Part shown: positions 47,629-59,635 of the stretch, piece after piece
Layout of the letters: every line of letters starts with the position of its first letter
Numbering within the stretch: the first letter of the stretch is position 1
DNA from: Lunularia cruciata
Taxonomy: Eukaryota; Streptophyta; Marchantiopsida; Lunulariales; Lunulariaceae
Assembly: GCA_948567375.1 (NCBI GenBank)
Contig: OX419755.1
Coordinates: 5,771,001-5,835,000 of the forward strand
Length of the DNA stretch: 64,000 nt
Direction of reading: 5' to 3'
Made by a program: the position numbers and the translations under genes
The notes under the pieces: generated by a model
The model's input: the letters and a program-made list of their open reading frames with translations, nothing else
Databases searched by the model: none
Told to the model about the DNA's origin: nothing

Positions 47629-49416
47629 CGATGCAATCAGTCAAGCAAATATGCACATCTCAAATGTATGATGATCGCATATGTTTGTACAAAATCAAAA
47701 ATAGTTGTACATAACACTAAGGCTTTTAAGTTCATTTACATGTTTATTTCAACAAACTCGAGGTAAGAGATTCTAAGAAGTAATCTAAATCCCACACAGC
47801 AATTAAGTATGATAAATTTCTGAAGACATCCTCCCTCAATCTCACATTCATACTATTGGAATATGGATACTTTTGCTCCGTGCATAGTTCCAGTAAGTGG
47901 CCACTCCACATTGACCCTACCATGGAGAAAAAAACCTCAACTACAAGATTCAGGCAACTTGGTAGTTTGGGACATCTCTGAAATTGTCATTCATTTTGAA
48001 ATTTTCTTTCATATTCTCTCACGAAGGACAAAATAGAGTTCTCATAAAGAACCTTTTCTCTTTTGCGAGGAACCACTACACTTCCATGATGTACTATGTA
48101 AAACGGGGAGATTGCTTGATGACAACGCGGGAAAAGATTAGGGTCTTATTGTGCGTCCTGAGTTTCCTGCCCAATCTGCCGGGAATTGCTGTGAGATCTT
48201 TTATGATTGTTGGAAGTTCTTTGTAGGCTCATGGGGGCATAGGATCCACTGTGTAATCTTTACAACAGAGAGAAGGGTATACGTACACCATATCCGATTG
48301 AGCAAGGTATGAAACCTGTGACATTTGAGGCTAGTAGCTTTCGCTCAAAGAGTAAATAAGAACGACAGTGTACCGTTATACTTCAAAGTTTTTGTATTAA
48401 CATATTTTTCTTCATCGTAAACTGGCACAACAGCTGTTGCCTTTCAGTGTTTGGATCATCTTAAGGCTTTGGTGCAAGAATCCTGAGCCAATTTGGGAAA
48501 GGAGATGGTGTTATGGATCTGTCTCTACCAACTTCTGCACATGGGAGTGGATTCTTTCAAGCTCCTCGTTTCCTGTATCCTGTTGTCACATACAGGTCAT
48601 CTACATGGACTGAATCATATATCTAAGTAGATAATTAGAATTAGAGTCTAATAAGGGAGACGCCCAAGATTCCGAGTATCCTCAGCCCAGTGGCATACGG
48701 GCTGAGCTGAGTATTGAGTGTTTCAAAAGCTTTAGTGGTGGTCATGGTTGACTTTTTGTACCAGAGCTATAAGTTCAACTTCTCACAGATCGTTGATATA
48801 GGGTTTACCTCCATGTACATATACATAGCTGCGTCTTCGTGTCTCCCTCCCACGACGAGGAGAGGAGTGTCAAGAGTTTCAAAATGTCTAGTAGTTAGGG
48901 GATCCCTGGGTCAGATCGCTCTATGTTTCCGGGTGCTGAGGAGTGTTGTCCGAGTCTTTTACATGCATGGCCTCCGAGTACGTTCGATTGGAGTTCACGA
49001 GGTGACTAAACTCCATTACTGAGTCCACGTGGAGCATGTGGTACCTGGTTTTATCCCTGTCAGTTCCTATTCCATGTCGGAAATGAGGCAATGCAAAAGC
49101 AAAATCAGAGTAGACTACAATAGGTATGATGCTACCGTGCACTTGCATTTGAACACGTAGCTCCACTACAGAGTGCCTTGACTTCTCAAAGTTGCTTGTG
49201 GCCATGTCATCTAGGTCATCTGCATTCGTATCCTAAATGACAGCACAGTGAATTGTCAAATGCTGTGCTAAAATGTGTATTATACCGTCAAGTCTTGTAT
49301 CCGCCACATTGCATTCTAATAGTGAGCAATTTACTTTCTCACCGATGAATTACCGAATTGAAGCGGACTTCATATTCCAAACCTAAATTAGTATCTGTGT
49401 GAACCATTAATAGGTA

Positions 49417-49459
49417 GCAAGCTTCACACAGATACTAGCAGTATCTGTGTGAAGCTTGC
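49417..49459. repeat. Perfect 20-bp inverted repeat upstream of HNL-B
   Basis: Identical to 20369-20411, including the AGC spacer. Confidence 0.9.
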
Positions 49460-50595
49460 GCTCCTCCATGGTCGATTGCTGAATGCGGTAATAACTCCAG
49501 AACTCCTTTCCACGCATGCAGATTGAATACTTGGAACAAAATCAATCGTGAGCCACAACAGGAGAATTGGTGAACATGAGTTGCCAGACAGCAAGCAGGA
49601 GGAGGTTGTGTGAGACACAGTGACCCCGGTGCAACACCAGTTACGGTGATGACTCGATCACAATCTCCGCAACTGAGCCGCAAATGCCAAAGTCCATGAC
49701 CATGTCCACCAGTTGCCATCTTGGTGGGGTGGAGCTGATCGATACCTCGAAGCTCGTCTACAAAGGTACGGAACATTCTAACCTTCATGTTAAGAGTTTA
49801 TCCGGACGGTGAGTGTTCTTAGATTAGCTTGGACTATCTCACCTGTAGTTCTTTCGGTATAAGATTCAGCGGAACAGAGGTCCTGAAAGACGTCACTTAC
49901 TGCGAGGGTTCATTCCAAGGGGCTGTGCAAATGGAACTACACAAGGTCTTGTGAACCAGTATTAGTTGCCAAAGAACCGCTGGACAAGCCAAGCATCTTC
50001 AATGAATTCCGTCGTATTTTCTTGCAGATGATGCTCTGTCACTGAAAACACTTTCGTATTGATTTCTCTGTTCGTCCAAATGAAACCTCGCGTAAAATGT
50101 TTGAGTCTTATCCTTTTCGCTTATATTCGAGTTGCTGCAAAACAACTCCATCATGAACTTGATTCATTATGTAGAGATGTGATTTATATCTACGAGTGTC
50201 TGAGAATGTAAGAGCTCATATGCCGCATAACGTTTGATGTTTAGAACCTCCTTCCGAAATCCAGAGGACGTATGCTTCAGGGAGTCACAGTGGAGCCTCT
50301 TCATCTAAGTGCACAAGGGTGAGAAATCTTCGGAAACAGATTGGCAACTGGAATTGATCACAACTTTTTGTCACCTAGAGCTAGTATCTAGTATGCTCTT
50401 AGTACAATGCTAATTTCCTGTTTCACTCCTTCATGCGTTGTGAAGCTCTGCTTTTCCTCCGTGCTTCAATTTCTTCGTGTGTATTGCCCGCTTAGTGTGA
50501 AGTCCACGCTCTTTCTACTTCCCTTTGCTGAATTTGTAGATTCAAAGAACGCCCGAGTATCTAATTGGCACCCGTCTTAATCTTCCCGTGTCCAG

Positions 50596-53500
50596 CTTAA
50601 TGATTCGGTTTTCGAATTACACGCTCCAACGGAAGCAACAATTGATGTGCTGTTCTTCCACGGTTTTCAGCTAGATCACAACCCAAATCTGCATCTTTCC
50701 ACCTGGACATGTTCTGATGGGTCTATTTGGCCACAATCTTGGCTACCTGAAGCATTTCCCACAGCACGTATCTTGACCATATCTTACGACTCCTCTTTGA
50801 GGAAAACCGAGAAAAATGGGAGGATGGATCTTTACGTGATAGCGGAGAGCTTACTACACAATCTATTTCTGGAAAATGTAGGTGTAGATCGACTCGTAAT
50901 ACTAGTCGGTCATAGTCTTGGCGGTTTAGTCATCAAGGAGTTGTGTGAACAAGCTTATAGGTGTCATATGCATGAAGATAAGCCGAAGAATTTTCTTCGA
51001 AATGTCGGGGCCATTTTCTTCTACGGTACACCTCACATCGGAGCCCCATTCGCAAACTCCTTGAAAAAGGATTATGGAGTTAATGCTCGCGGAGAGCTCG
51101 TGAGATACTTAGAAGTTTTCAACAATGATCTATCAAGACTTCACGACAAATTCCAGAAACTGGTTACCGAATATCCACAGTGGCGCATAGCTGGAGTGGG
51201 AGAATCGAGGAAGACTGATCTGGTCAGTAGTCAGTACCTAAACTTCTGGGAGGCACCTCTGTTTCATGATTGAAACCAATTCAAATCATATAATGCGTTT
51301 ACGGGATGCATTAGCTATCTGATATGATCGGTTCAGTTAAGGTGGGAATCTCGTCATGGTCCTCTCAATTCAGCGATGGAGTTCCACGATATGGATCCCT
51401 CACGTTCTGCAAGTGCATTCGGTCTGAACTTCTGACCGACTTCATGGTCATCAAATGTATGCAGGGCTCCGGGACGACCGATCTTGTAGTGCCTGAGGCG
51501 TCGGCAAGATGGGGGGATTTCATGCTCATCGACGAAGATCATTTCTCCCTATGTCAACCTCAAGGCAAAGACCGCACTAATTATCGACGGTTGGTCGATT
51601 TCATCCGGGAAGCTCAGCAGGAGGTACAAGTTCTGTACCTACGTCTATGATATATTAGAAATGAAAGGGGCTTTTCGTCCTCATTACACTAAGAACTTCC
51701 AAATTCCGGAGCTGGCTTTTGACTGTATTTAACCCGAACAAATGCAACATACTTAATATGTGTGCAGGCTGCGAGATACATCAGGCACGAAGGAGATCAA
51801 GCAGAACTTTGTCGGGCTGATCTACAGCCAATTCCCCTGTATGCCGTTGGTTTGAATCGTTTAGTGAAGAAGATCGAGAGGTTGCTGGAGACAGAATCCG
51901 TCGTGGGATTGTGGGGAATGGGCGGTGTAGGCAAGACTACACTAGCGAAGGCTGTTTTCAATGAATTAAGTTCCCAATTCGAATATACTCTCTTTGCGGA
52001 TGTGGTAAAAGAGATTTCTGGCGATGTGGAAAAACTAGAAAAGAAGTTGCTATCCAAGGTAAACCACTATGGCAAGGAGGAGCCGAAAATAAGCTGGAAC
52101 CACCTGCGCGGGAAGAAAACACTTGTCATCATGGATGATGTTGCTACAGAAAGGGATACAACTTTGGTTGTCAAGTGGTGTACGCGTGGTGGAACTGAGA
52201 GCAAGTTCATCTTGACGTCTCGTGATAGAGGATTCTTAAACAGATTGGATAAGATCTATATACACGAGGTGAAAAGTTTAGACCCTGAAATGTCGAAAGA
52301 TTTATTCATAAGTCATGCCTTCTCTGGGAACCGTTCCCCGCCGGAATCGTTGATGATTTTCGTGGACAAGATTGTCCAGAAATGCGAGGGACTTCCCCTG
52401 ACACTGGAAGTCCTCGGTAAATTTCTCAAGACAGCTAGCGCTGATCGGGTAGATTTGTGGGAGCAGACTTCGAACGCGCTTGGGGGTGCAGAAATTGAGG
52501 ACGGACTGCACGAGGTGTGGCCAAAATTGAAATTGAGCTATGATAGTCTCAAACCTGCAGCGCAGCAAATGTTTCTTGATGCCGCATCCTTCTTTTCCGT
52601 TAGCGAGGTGGTAGATGTCGGCATGGGACGACCCGTGAGAGCCCATGGTGTGTATCACGTTGCCAATGCTTTCCCTTTACTGATGGCCACCTTTTCGACT
52701 GGGTTGAGTCTTAGAGAAGCAAAAGCTTCTTGGGAGGTACAGTTCAAGAATTCAACCATATTATGGCAAACTCTGGTGGACAGGTCTCTCGTTTATGATG
52801 TGAGAGATGATTCTCCCGTGCGAGTGCATGAACACCTGAGAACTCTGGCTCTGAAGGTAGGAGCCGCAAAGAGGTTACAATTACCCTCATCATCGGCTTT
52901 GGCCGATTACGAAACAGCACGTCAGGTCAGCATTTCTTCTGAAGCCAACTTTAGTTCTAGGTACTTGGAATTTAGATTTGCTTGTTCCCGTTGTGGCATA
53001 GATTCACAGGTAACCATATTTTTTCATGTTCATGATGATATGCATCCTGCATTGAGTTTTACTCCATCACATCATCCAATGTCAGGATATGCCCTCTAGA
53101 TACTCTTTCATGGGGAAGGGAATGATCGTACTGTCCTGTAACCGAGAGATAGTGTGGATTCCTGTGCGGTAGAGAACTGCTGCAGTAAAAGTATTTTTGG
53201 GAGACATTACTTACAAATGGAGCGTGGTGAATATGGATGGCAGGAAATTGTCTCGCTACAGATTCAGTGCCAAGGACATGCCGAGTTAGACTTAGACATA
53301 GCCACCGTTCAGAAAATGAAAAATCTGCGATATGTGGAGTTGATTAAGTGCAATTTGGTAAGAAACGTACGGTCGTTATCGCGAGCAACCCTGCCCGCTG
53401 CACTCGTCGTCTTCAAATCGACCTCGAGTGTGGACTGCAGCAGCATCTCTTTTGCAACGTGCAACAATCTCACTTGTCTTGACGTAGAGCATGTTTCATG

Positions 53501-54938
53501 GGAGCATCTACCAGATTCTTTTGGCCAACTGAAGTCGCTTCAAACTCTTAAACTGGGGGCGCCCAATCTTGTGAGATTGCCCGATGCATTTGGTAAGCTG
53601 GAGGCCCTCCGGGTACTAAAGCTGAGCTGCATGCTGCTGAAGTGCTTGCCAGAATCGTTTGGGAAGTTGAGACGCTTGGAGCATTTGGTCCTTAATTGCC
53701 CAGAGCTTCAGCGCTTGCCGGATTCTGTCAGCCAACTCAAGGCACTTAAGACACTCTATCTCCAATGGCAGATTTCGGAATTTAACTACAGATTGAAACA
53801 GCGCTCGCGAGGGTGTCTTACCACGCATATCCCGTTCTCGGCGTGTGGTTTCGCGCCGACGATAGGCACTTTTGGAACCTATCCTCCGTGGAGAGCGTCT
53901 GAATCATTGGGAGGACTCGAAGATCTGGCTCTGGAAGAGATGGTTTTGGTAAGTTGTTATACTGAAGCACTCGACGATAGTTTTGGGAATTTAATCCATC
54001 TGCGAGCTCTCTCTCTCGGGAGTTGTGATGACCTGCGAGCCTTGCCGTCTACATTTGGGAAGCTAACCATGTTAGAATATCTGGGGATTGAAGGCGCATC
54101 ACGTCTTGAAACCTTACCCGATAGTATTCAGAATTTGCAACTTCTAAACAATATTCACCTGGATGGAGTGGGTAGACATACCAACTTTCAGTTACCAGAA
54201 ACTATAGGACAATTACCCGCCCTAAAGTTCCTGTGTGTAAAGGACTCAAACCTCACTGAGTTTCCCACTTTACAGTGTGCAACTGGCATGAAGCAACTGA
54301 TTCTATCGGACCTTCCCAAGCTTGTGACTATACGTGACCAACCATTCTCCAGGTTAGATTATCTTGATGTTTCAGATACACCCTCTCTAGAGATATTCCC
54401 AAATTTAGGTACATTTACGACTCTCAAAACTTTGCATATAGGTGGTGCACCCAAAATACTTACTCTTCCCGATATGTGTTTGCCGAATGTGACCGACCTT
54501 CGCTTCTGGAATTTAAACGTTGCCGAACTCCCTAGTTTCAGCAGCCTACTTTCTCTCACCTTATTGAGTCTAGTTAGGTTACCCAATCTTACAATATTAC
54601 CTGAATTGAAACTTTGTAAACTGTTGAGGAAACTTAAACTCGTCGCTTTAGACGGTCTCAAGAAAATTCCCAGTTTACAGGAGCTCACTTCGGTGCGGAA
54701 TTTGAGGATCCTCACATTACCGGAACTCGAGGCTTTTCCCGAAGTCCACCTGCTCTCTTTGGAGAAGATGAAGTTGAGTTATCTTCCAGGACTTGCGGTA
54801 TTGCCTTGTTGGCTGGAACATGCCAGTGATACTTTGCAATCCAAAGACAAGTTGATAAAGCTCACTTTCACAAATAATAGGGTCGTAGACACTACCATTT
54901 TGCCCTACTTTTATTTTACCATGGACATTGTATCATGA
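50596..54938 (+). CDS. HNL-B: alpha/beta-hydrolase-NB-ARC-LRR gene, possibly disabled
   Basis: Paralogue of HNL-A with the same proposed exons: 50596-51222, 51465-51623, 51768-53009, 53100-54938. It keeps GHSLGG, EDHFSLC, GMGGVGKTT, LVIMDDV and CEGLPL. It has about 16 extra NB-ARC residues (net), mainly in a stretch around 52610-52720 that HNL-A lacks, and a stretch of about 17 extra residues in the LRR near 53770. Two oddities: the ATG used for HNL-A is ATT here (50641), and if the HNL-A acceptor at exon 4 is used, a TAA at 53139-53141 ends the protein before the LRR. A later acceptor (after GTAGAG, exon from 53175) would bypass it. An extra base near 50600 shifts the upstream frame relative to A. 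Functional state unresolved. Confidence 0.75.
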
Positions 54939-57864
54939 TTTAGTATTAGAGTAGCTTTGCAGCCCAACTACTTGTAACTGCAAGGGGTATCCATTTTTGT
55001 AAAGTGCCGTGACTCTTATTCTTGAATGAATCGATTTGAAATTTGTATTTAGGATGCGGTATTTAGTTTATAAAATCGTTAATTTTGTTACTTCTTTTAA
55101 ATGTAGAGTCACTGTGCTGAAATTGCTTCTTTCTAATTCCACCTGAGTGGTGATTAATTTTAGCTTCTCCCTGTCATCCACCTATCCCTAAAGTAGTTCT
55201 GGACTGTTCAAGGGCCAGATCCTTTTCATAAATATCTACAATAGATTGAAGATATGTCTATTAGCACAACGCCAAAAGTTGACATTCAGATTCATAGCAC
55301 GACGTCCTCTCTGCTCTCGTGCTGGGACTACATCTCTATATCTAAGAAATCTTTTAAATCTCAAGATTGAATTTGGAAGCCAGCACATCGGGATCATCGA
55401 ATCGTTTGTATTAGGAAAATCCGTATTTGGAAGAACCAGAATATTAATTCCAAAAGAGATTTAAGGTAAAAATTCTACATATATAGAAAGCAAGATTAAA
55501 CTAATTTATGATTCATTAACAAGACCTAGTGCCTATAAGACTGGTGTAAAACCTCTCCTCGCGGAAGTTCGTAATCATAAACTTGGTACTATATAAAAAA
55601 AATAAAAAAAATAAATGTTTTAGCATTTACGCTAAATTCACATGGCGATAAAGCACGGATGCTATGCGGTCGACTCATCTATCTAAAATTGCTCGTGATC
55701 GGTAAGATATTGGCGGTACTGTTATGCCCGCCTATGCAAGCAGACTCTATAGGGTTTCAAGAACCGTTTTTACGGAAGCTTTAATTTACTTTACGGTAAC
55801 GGGGATTTACCGTAAAGTTGTCCACGAGACTCAGTAAAGAAAAGCTGACGTGAAAATGAATACCTCGTAAAACTTGCTTTACCGGGCGACTGGTCGTTTC
55901 ATTTTTCAAGGAGAGGGTAAAATTAGGGGGTTTACAGAAGAATTAGGCCCTTGTATTGAAAAGTTGAAAAATTGCCATGTGTCACACAAAAATGAGTTTA
56001 AAATTAAATGTTGAATTTTGAATATCGTACGTGAAAAAGGGTTGCATAAGAGAGCTCAAAATCAAACACTTTGGGCGGTATATTTTTGGGTAGAAAGCAA
56101 AGTAGATTGATGTGTCAACATTTCTCTCTCAGTTGTGCATTTACATTTGAACATTTGGAGTGAGTCATGAGCGCCAACATCAATAAGCCAAGCAAATTGC
56201 TCTGACATTATGCCAAACTTGAAAGAATTGAGTGTGTTGTCTTGTGAGTTGAAGAAATTGATAAGAACATACTTTGATAAACATACTAGGATGAGCATAG
56301 AGGAGGAAATGGGAGGAAAAATTACTTTAAAAAAGAGAAGGAAATTTTTGACGAAGGTACTCCTTTGTCGGGAATTTCACATGCTTATCGTATCCCATTT
56401 AGTACTATTTCTTTAGATCGGAAGTTTTAGCTCAAAATTTTTCTCGAGTTTCTCCTCTTCCCTCTCAATAGTTCAACATGTTCTCAACATTTCTCAACTT
56501 GTCACTTCTCCTTCCTCTAGATCTCTACCAAATTTCTCAAGTTCCCCTCCTCCTTCTCTCTTGATGTCTTCAACCCTATCACATCTCCTTCCTCTCTATC
56601 TTTGCAAAATTTCTTGAGTTTCCCTAAACCCTCTCTCCTTTGAATGCCACAATTTTTTAAGTTTCTACATCTCTCTCTTCAACCCTATCAAGTTCCCTCT
56701 AGAGCTCATTGCAATATTCTATGGACTCTTTATAAATCCTTTCTCCCGAGCCACCCTCTAAAACCCCTATAAGTATATGTTTGTCCTTCTTCTTGAGAAT
56801 TTTGAAGTTTGAAGTCTTTACACTTTCACGAGTGCCTTCTCTTTGCATTAAGAATTACTCTCTAAACTTAGAACTGCTTTTGAATTGCTTTCTATATTGC
56901 ACAAGTTGTTATTCTTGCTCTTTTTTAATATCCCAAATTGAATATTTAAAAATGGTAAAGTTGTTCATATATATATAAAGATAAAAAATCTCACGTATAT
57001 ACATAGTAGATTTAAGATTTACTCCAAGATGTCCCATTAATTGGAATTTCCTTTTGGTAAATGTGATTCCTTGCCAAAATATTGTAGCATCTACACTCCC
57101 ACTCCTCGCTCGAACAGAACTATCTTAATATGAGCAAACTCATCTCTAATGTAACCCTATACAACATTAAAGTGAGTGGACTTATCATTAAATTGAGTAA
57201 CCCATCGATATACATTCAAAAAATTTATGTCAACAAGGAAGTCCAAAACCATGTAGAAAAATCATCAAACTCCTTTATTAATTTTAGATTTGTACAAAAA
57301 TCCACTAGGCTTGCAATTCTATGAAAGATAGCTTTCTACCACAAAAGCTCTGGTCTCTACTCAATATTGTTCATTATTTCTACTTAAAACTTAGTTGAAC
57401 TCATGCTTAAAGTCAACCTCTTCCTCTCCAAAGTCTTTGTCCTTTACCCACATATCAGTTTATTAATCAAAAGATTATGGAAGATGATACATGTCTTGAT
57501 CCATCAAAAAAGATGAGAGTTTCTACTTCTTCTTTTTTATTTAATTGCACTCTCAATTCACATAAAGAATGGTATCTACCTATTTGAATACCAATACAAT
57601 GTCCATACAGTGCCACAAAGGTTAACATCTATTATTTAAAAGAAGGTTCATAAGCACATAACCAGAATCCCCCCCCCCCCTCCCACAAAAGATATTGATG
57701 GCATTTCAAAGCATGGTATACTCCCCTTGTGTTTAGTTCCAGCCAAAGCTCCAATCTCTTTAGACATATCATGTCGTCGCAAGAGCCTGATATATTTGGA
57801 AACACACAAAGGAAGTCAATTATGAGCACAATCACAATCATATGCAAGCACATGAGAAAAATGT
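54939..57864. other. 3' flank of HNL-B, no gene recognised
   Basis: Counterpart of 25801-28708, about 3 per cent different for the first 300 bp, then almost identical. Ends at the junction with MULE-3 at about 57865. Confidence 0.5.
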
Positions 57865-58387
57865 ATCCATGTAAGTGAATCTCACAATGAAAATGGGTTT
57901 GCCCTATCACACCAAATTGCATTGCATCTGTATGGGGGATGCCTCCCAAGAACTATCACAATTTCATGAGCAGAGGTGGTTGCAAGATCACCCCTAGCTT
58001 CAAACACATTTGGTGCTATACATGAAAAATGGCATGGACTCCTTATTTGGTGCCATTTGCATGTGCTTCAACCAAGATCCTCCACACCAATAGGAGCTAA
58101 TGAAGCAACCTTGCTCAACTGATGACTCAAGAGCTAGAACGTATCAAGGACCCATTAGTAGAAAGTGGAAGGGGGAGGCCAACCAGTTTGCTAAATAAGC
58201 TACCCTTGCCATCAACTAAGCAGGATTTATCAGGATTCAGGATTGTCAACCTAAAGCTGAAAGTTGGGTGCCATTGTGGTATCTATCATGTTCTTGGGAC
58301 TAGAAATCATGCTAGGAATTTCCCTATGAAAAGGAGCATGCATATAGTCACCCTTAAACAATAAGCACGGTGCTTGCCCTTTTCTCT
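57865..58387 (+). mobile_element. MULE-3 fragment
   Basis: Near-identical to 28709-29231, with the same left truncation and the same insertion point for the gypsy element. Confidence 0.8.
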
Positions 58388-58706
58388 TCTCATGCCATTG
58401 GTAGTGTCGGATCTAGATTGCTCTGACACTGGAGTTCCAATGATAGTAGTTAGAGTTATTTTAGCAGTATCTCAGAGACTACTTTCCGACGGTCAGATTT
58501 TGTGTTCAGGGTACTGACTTCACGGTAGGGCCCATCGTGAAGTCAGTAACTGTCAGTCAGTGAAGTCACTTTGCACCATTTGTATCATTGAGTGTACCGT
58601 CAATGGGACCGTTAGGATTTCAAAGCTAGCTTGAGTCCAAGGGGTATAGTTTCAAAGTGAGCCGAGAGAGCTCACCTCTTTGATGTTGAGCCTTCGAGTT
58701 CTTGGC
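58388..58706 (+). repeat. Second copy of DNMT-gypsy LTR part
   Basis: Near-identical to 29232-29550. The rest of the element should lie beyond the window, after the chromovirus. Confidence 0.8.
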
Positions 58707-59189
58707 TATAAAAGACCGAAATTGAGGAGAGAAATAGGAGAATGGAAACTCACATTGGGACATTTGAATGAGTGAAAAATCCGAATGCCTAGCATGAGGT
58801 TTGGCTTTGGTATTTATAGGTAGCATACAAGACCCTTGAAGCTTCTCAAGAAGTTTCCTTGAGCCACTTTCTTGGAGTGCAAGCCAAGTTAACCAGGAAG
58901 CTTAGCAAGAAGCTTCCTTCTAGAAGCCATTTATTGATGTGCAAGCTAAGCTAATTAGAAGCTTCTAGAAGCTACCTACTTAGGGTGCAAGTTAACTAGT
59001 TGGGAAGCTTCCCAAGAAGCTTCTTAGATGCTTCTAGAATATTCTAGGCTATTTGGTCTTATTCTCTACTTTGTAATCCCGACTAACTTCGTCGTTAAAC
59101 TCCATATTGTTACATATTCCCCCGCCGCTAGTTGGTGACGTCCTCGTCGCCAATGAAGCTTTGAATTTCTTGATGGCTGTCTGTGCATT

Positions 59190-59450
59190 CTAGAGGTGGG
59201 AAAGAGGTTCCCATGTGGCATCATGAAGGATATACCCTTTCCAAAGGACCTTGTACTCCGTATGTTGGCGACGGCCTTGTTGAATATGGCAACGCGCAAG
59301 GATACAATCAACTTCGTACTCCTCATGATCATTGATAGGGATAGGCAGGGGAGGAGGTTGGACTCGAGAGGAAAAGGAAGAGGGGTTAGGAACAAAGGGT
59401 TTCAACTTGGAAACATGAAAGACAGGATGGATACGCTTGTGACAAGGCAA
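59190..59450 (-). pseudogene. Chromovirus-B integrase C-terminus with chromodomain
   Basis: Same HVSKLKPF and YKVLWKGY...WEPLSHL signatures as copy A, with two residue changes. Confidence 0.85.
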
Positions 59451-59635
59451 GGCAAGTCAATAAGTAACAAGAGAGACAATATGGGTGATATCAAAGGGTC
59501 CTATCCAATTAGGAGCAAGTTTACGAACTTGGGTATCAAGTGGGAGAGGGAGATTACTAGAGGATAGCATGACTTTATCACCATCTTCAAAGGTGAGATC
59601 ACGACGATGGTGGTCCGCATATTGTTTTTGGCTAT

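Larger units (their letters stand above)
45023..50595. other. Upstream flank of HNL-B, no secure gene
   Basis: Counterpart of 15608-21547. It lacks about 0.9 kb present in A, having a different roughly 0.15-kb segment at 46757-46915. It has a 222-bp tandem duplication at 47185-47628 and about 125 bp extra at 48293-48416. A 94-codon minus-strand frame (48921-49205) is open here but partly shifted in A. No known gene recognised. Confidence 0.45.
28709..57864 (+). repeat. Tandem array unit 2 (HNL-B unit, carrying the retrotransposon nest)
   Basis: Head-to-tail with unit 1. Order: MULE-2 fragment, gypsy insertion 29232-44753, MULE-2 right end, upstream flank, HNL-B, 3' flank. The same flank-to-MULE junction recurs at about 57865, which starts a third unit. 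Confidence 0.8.
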
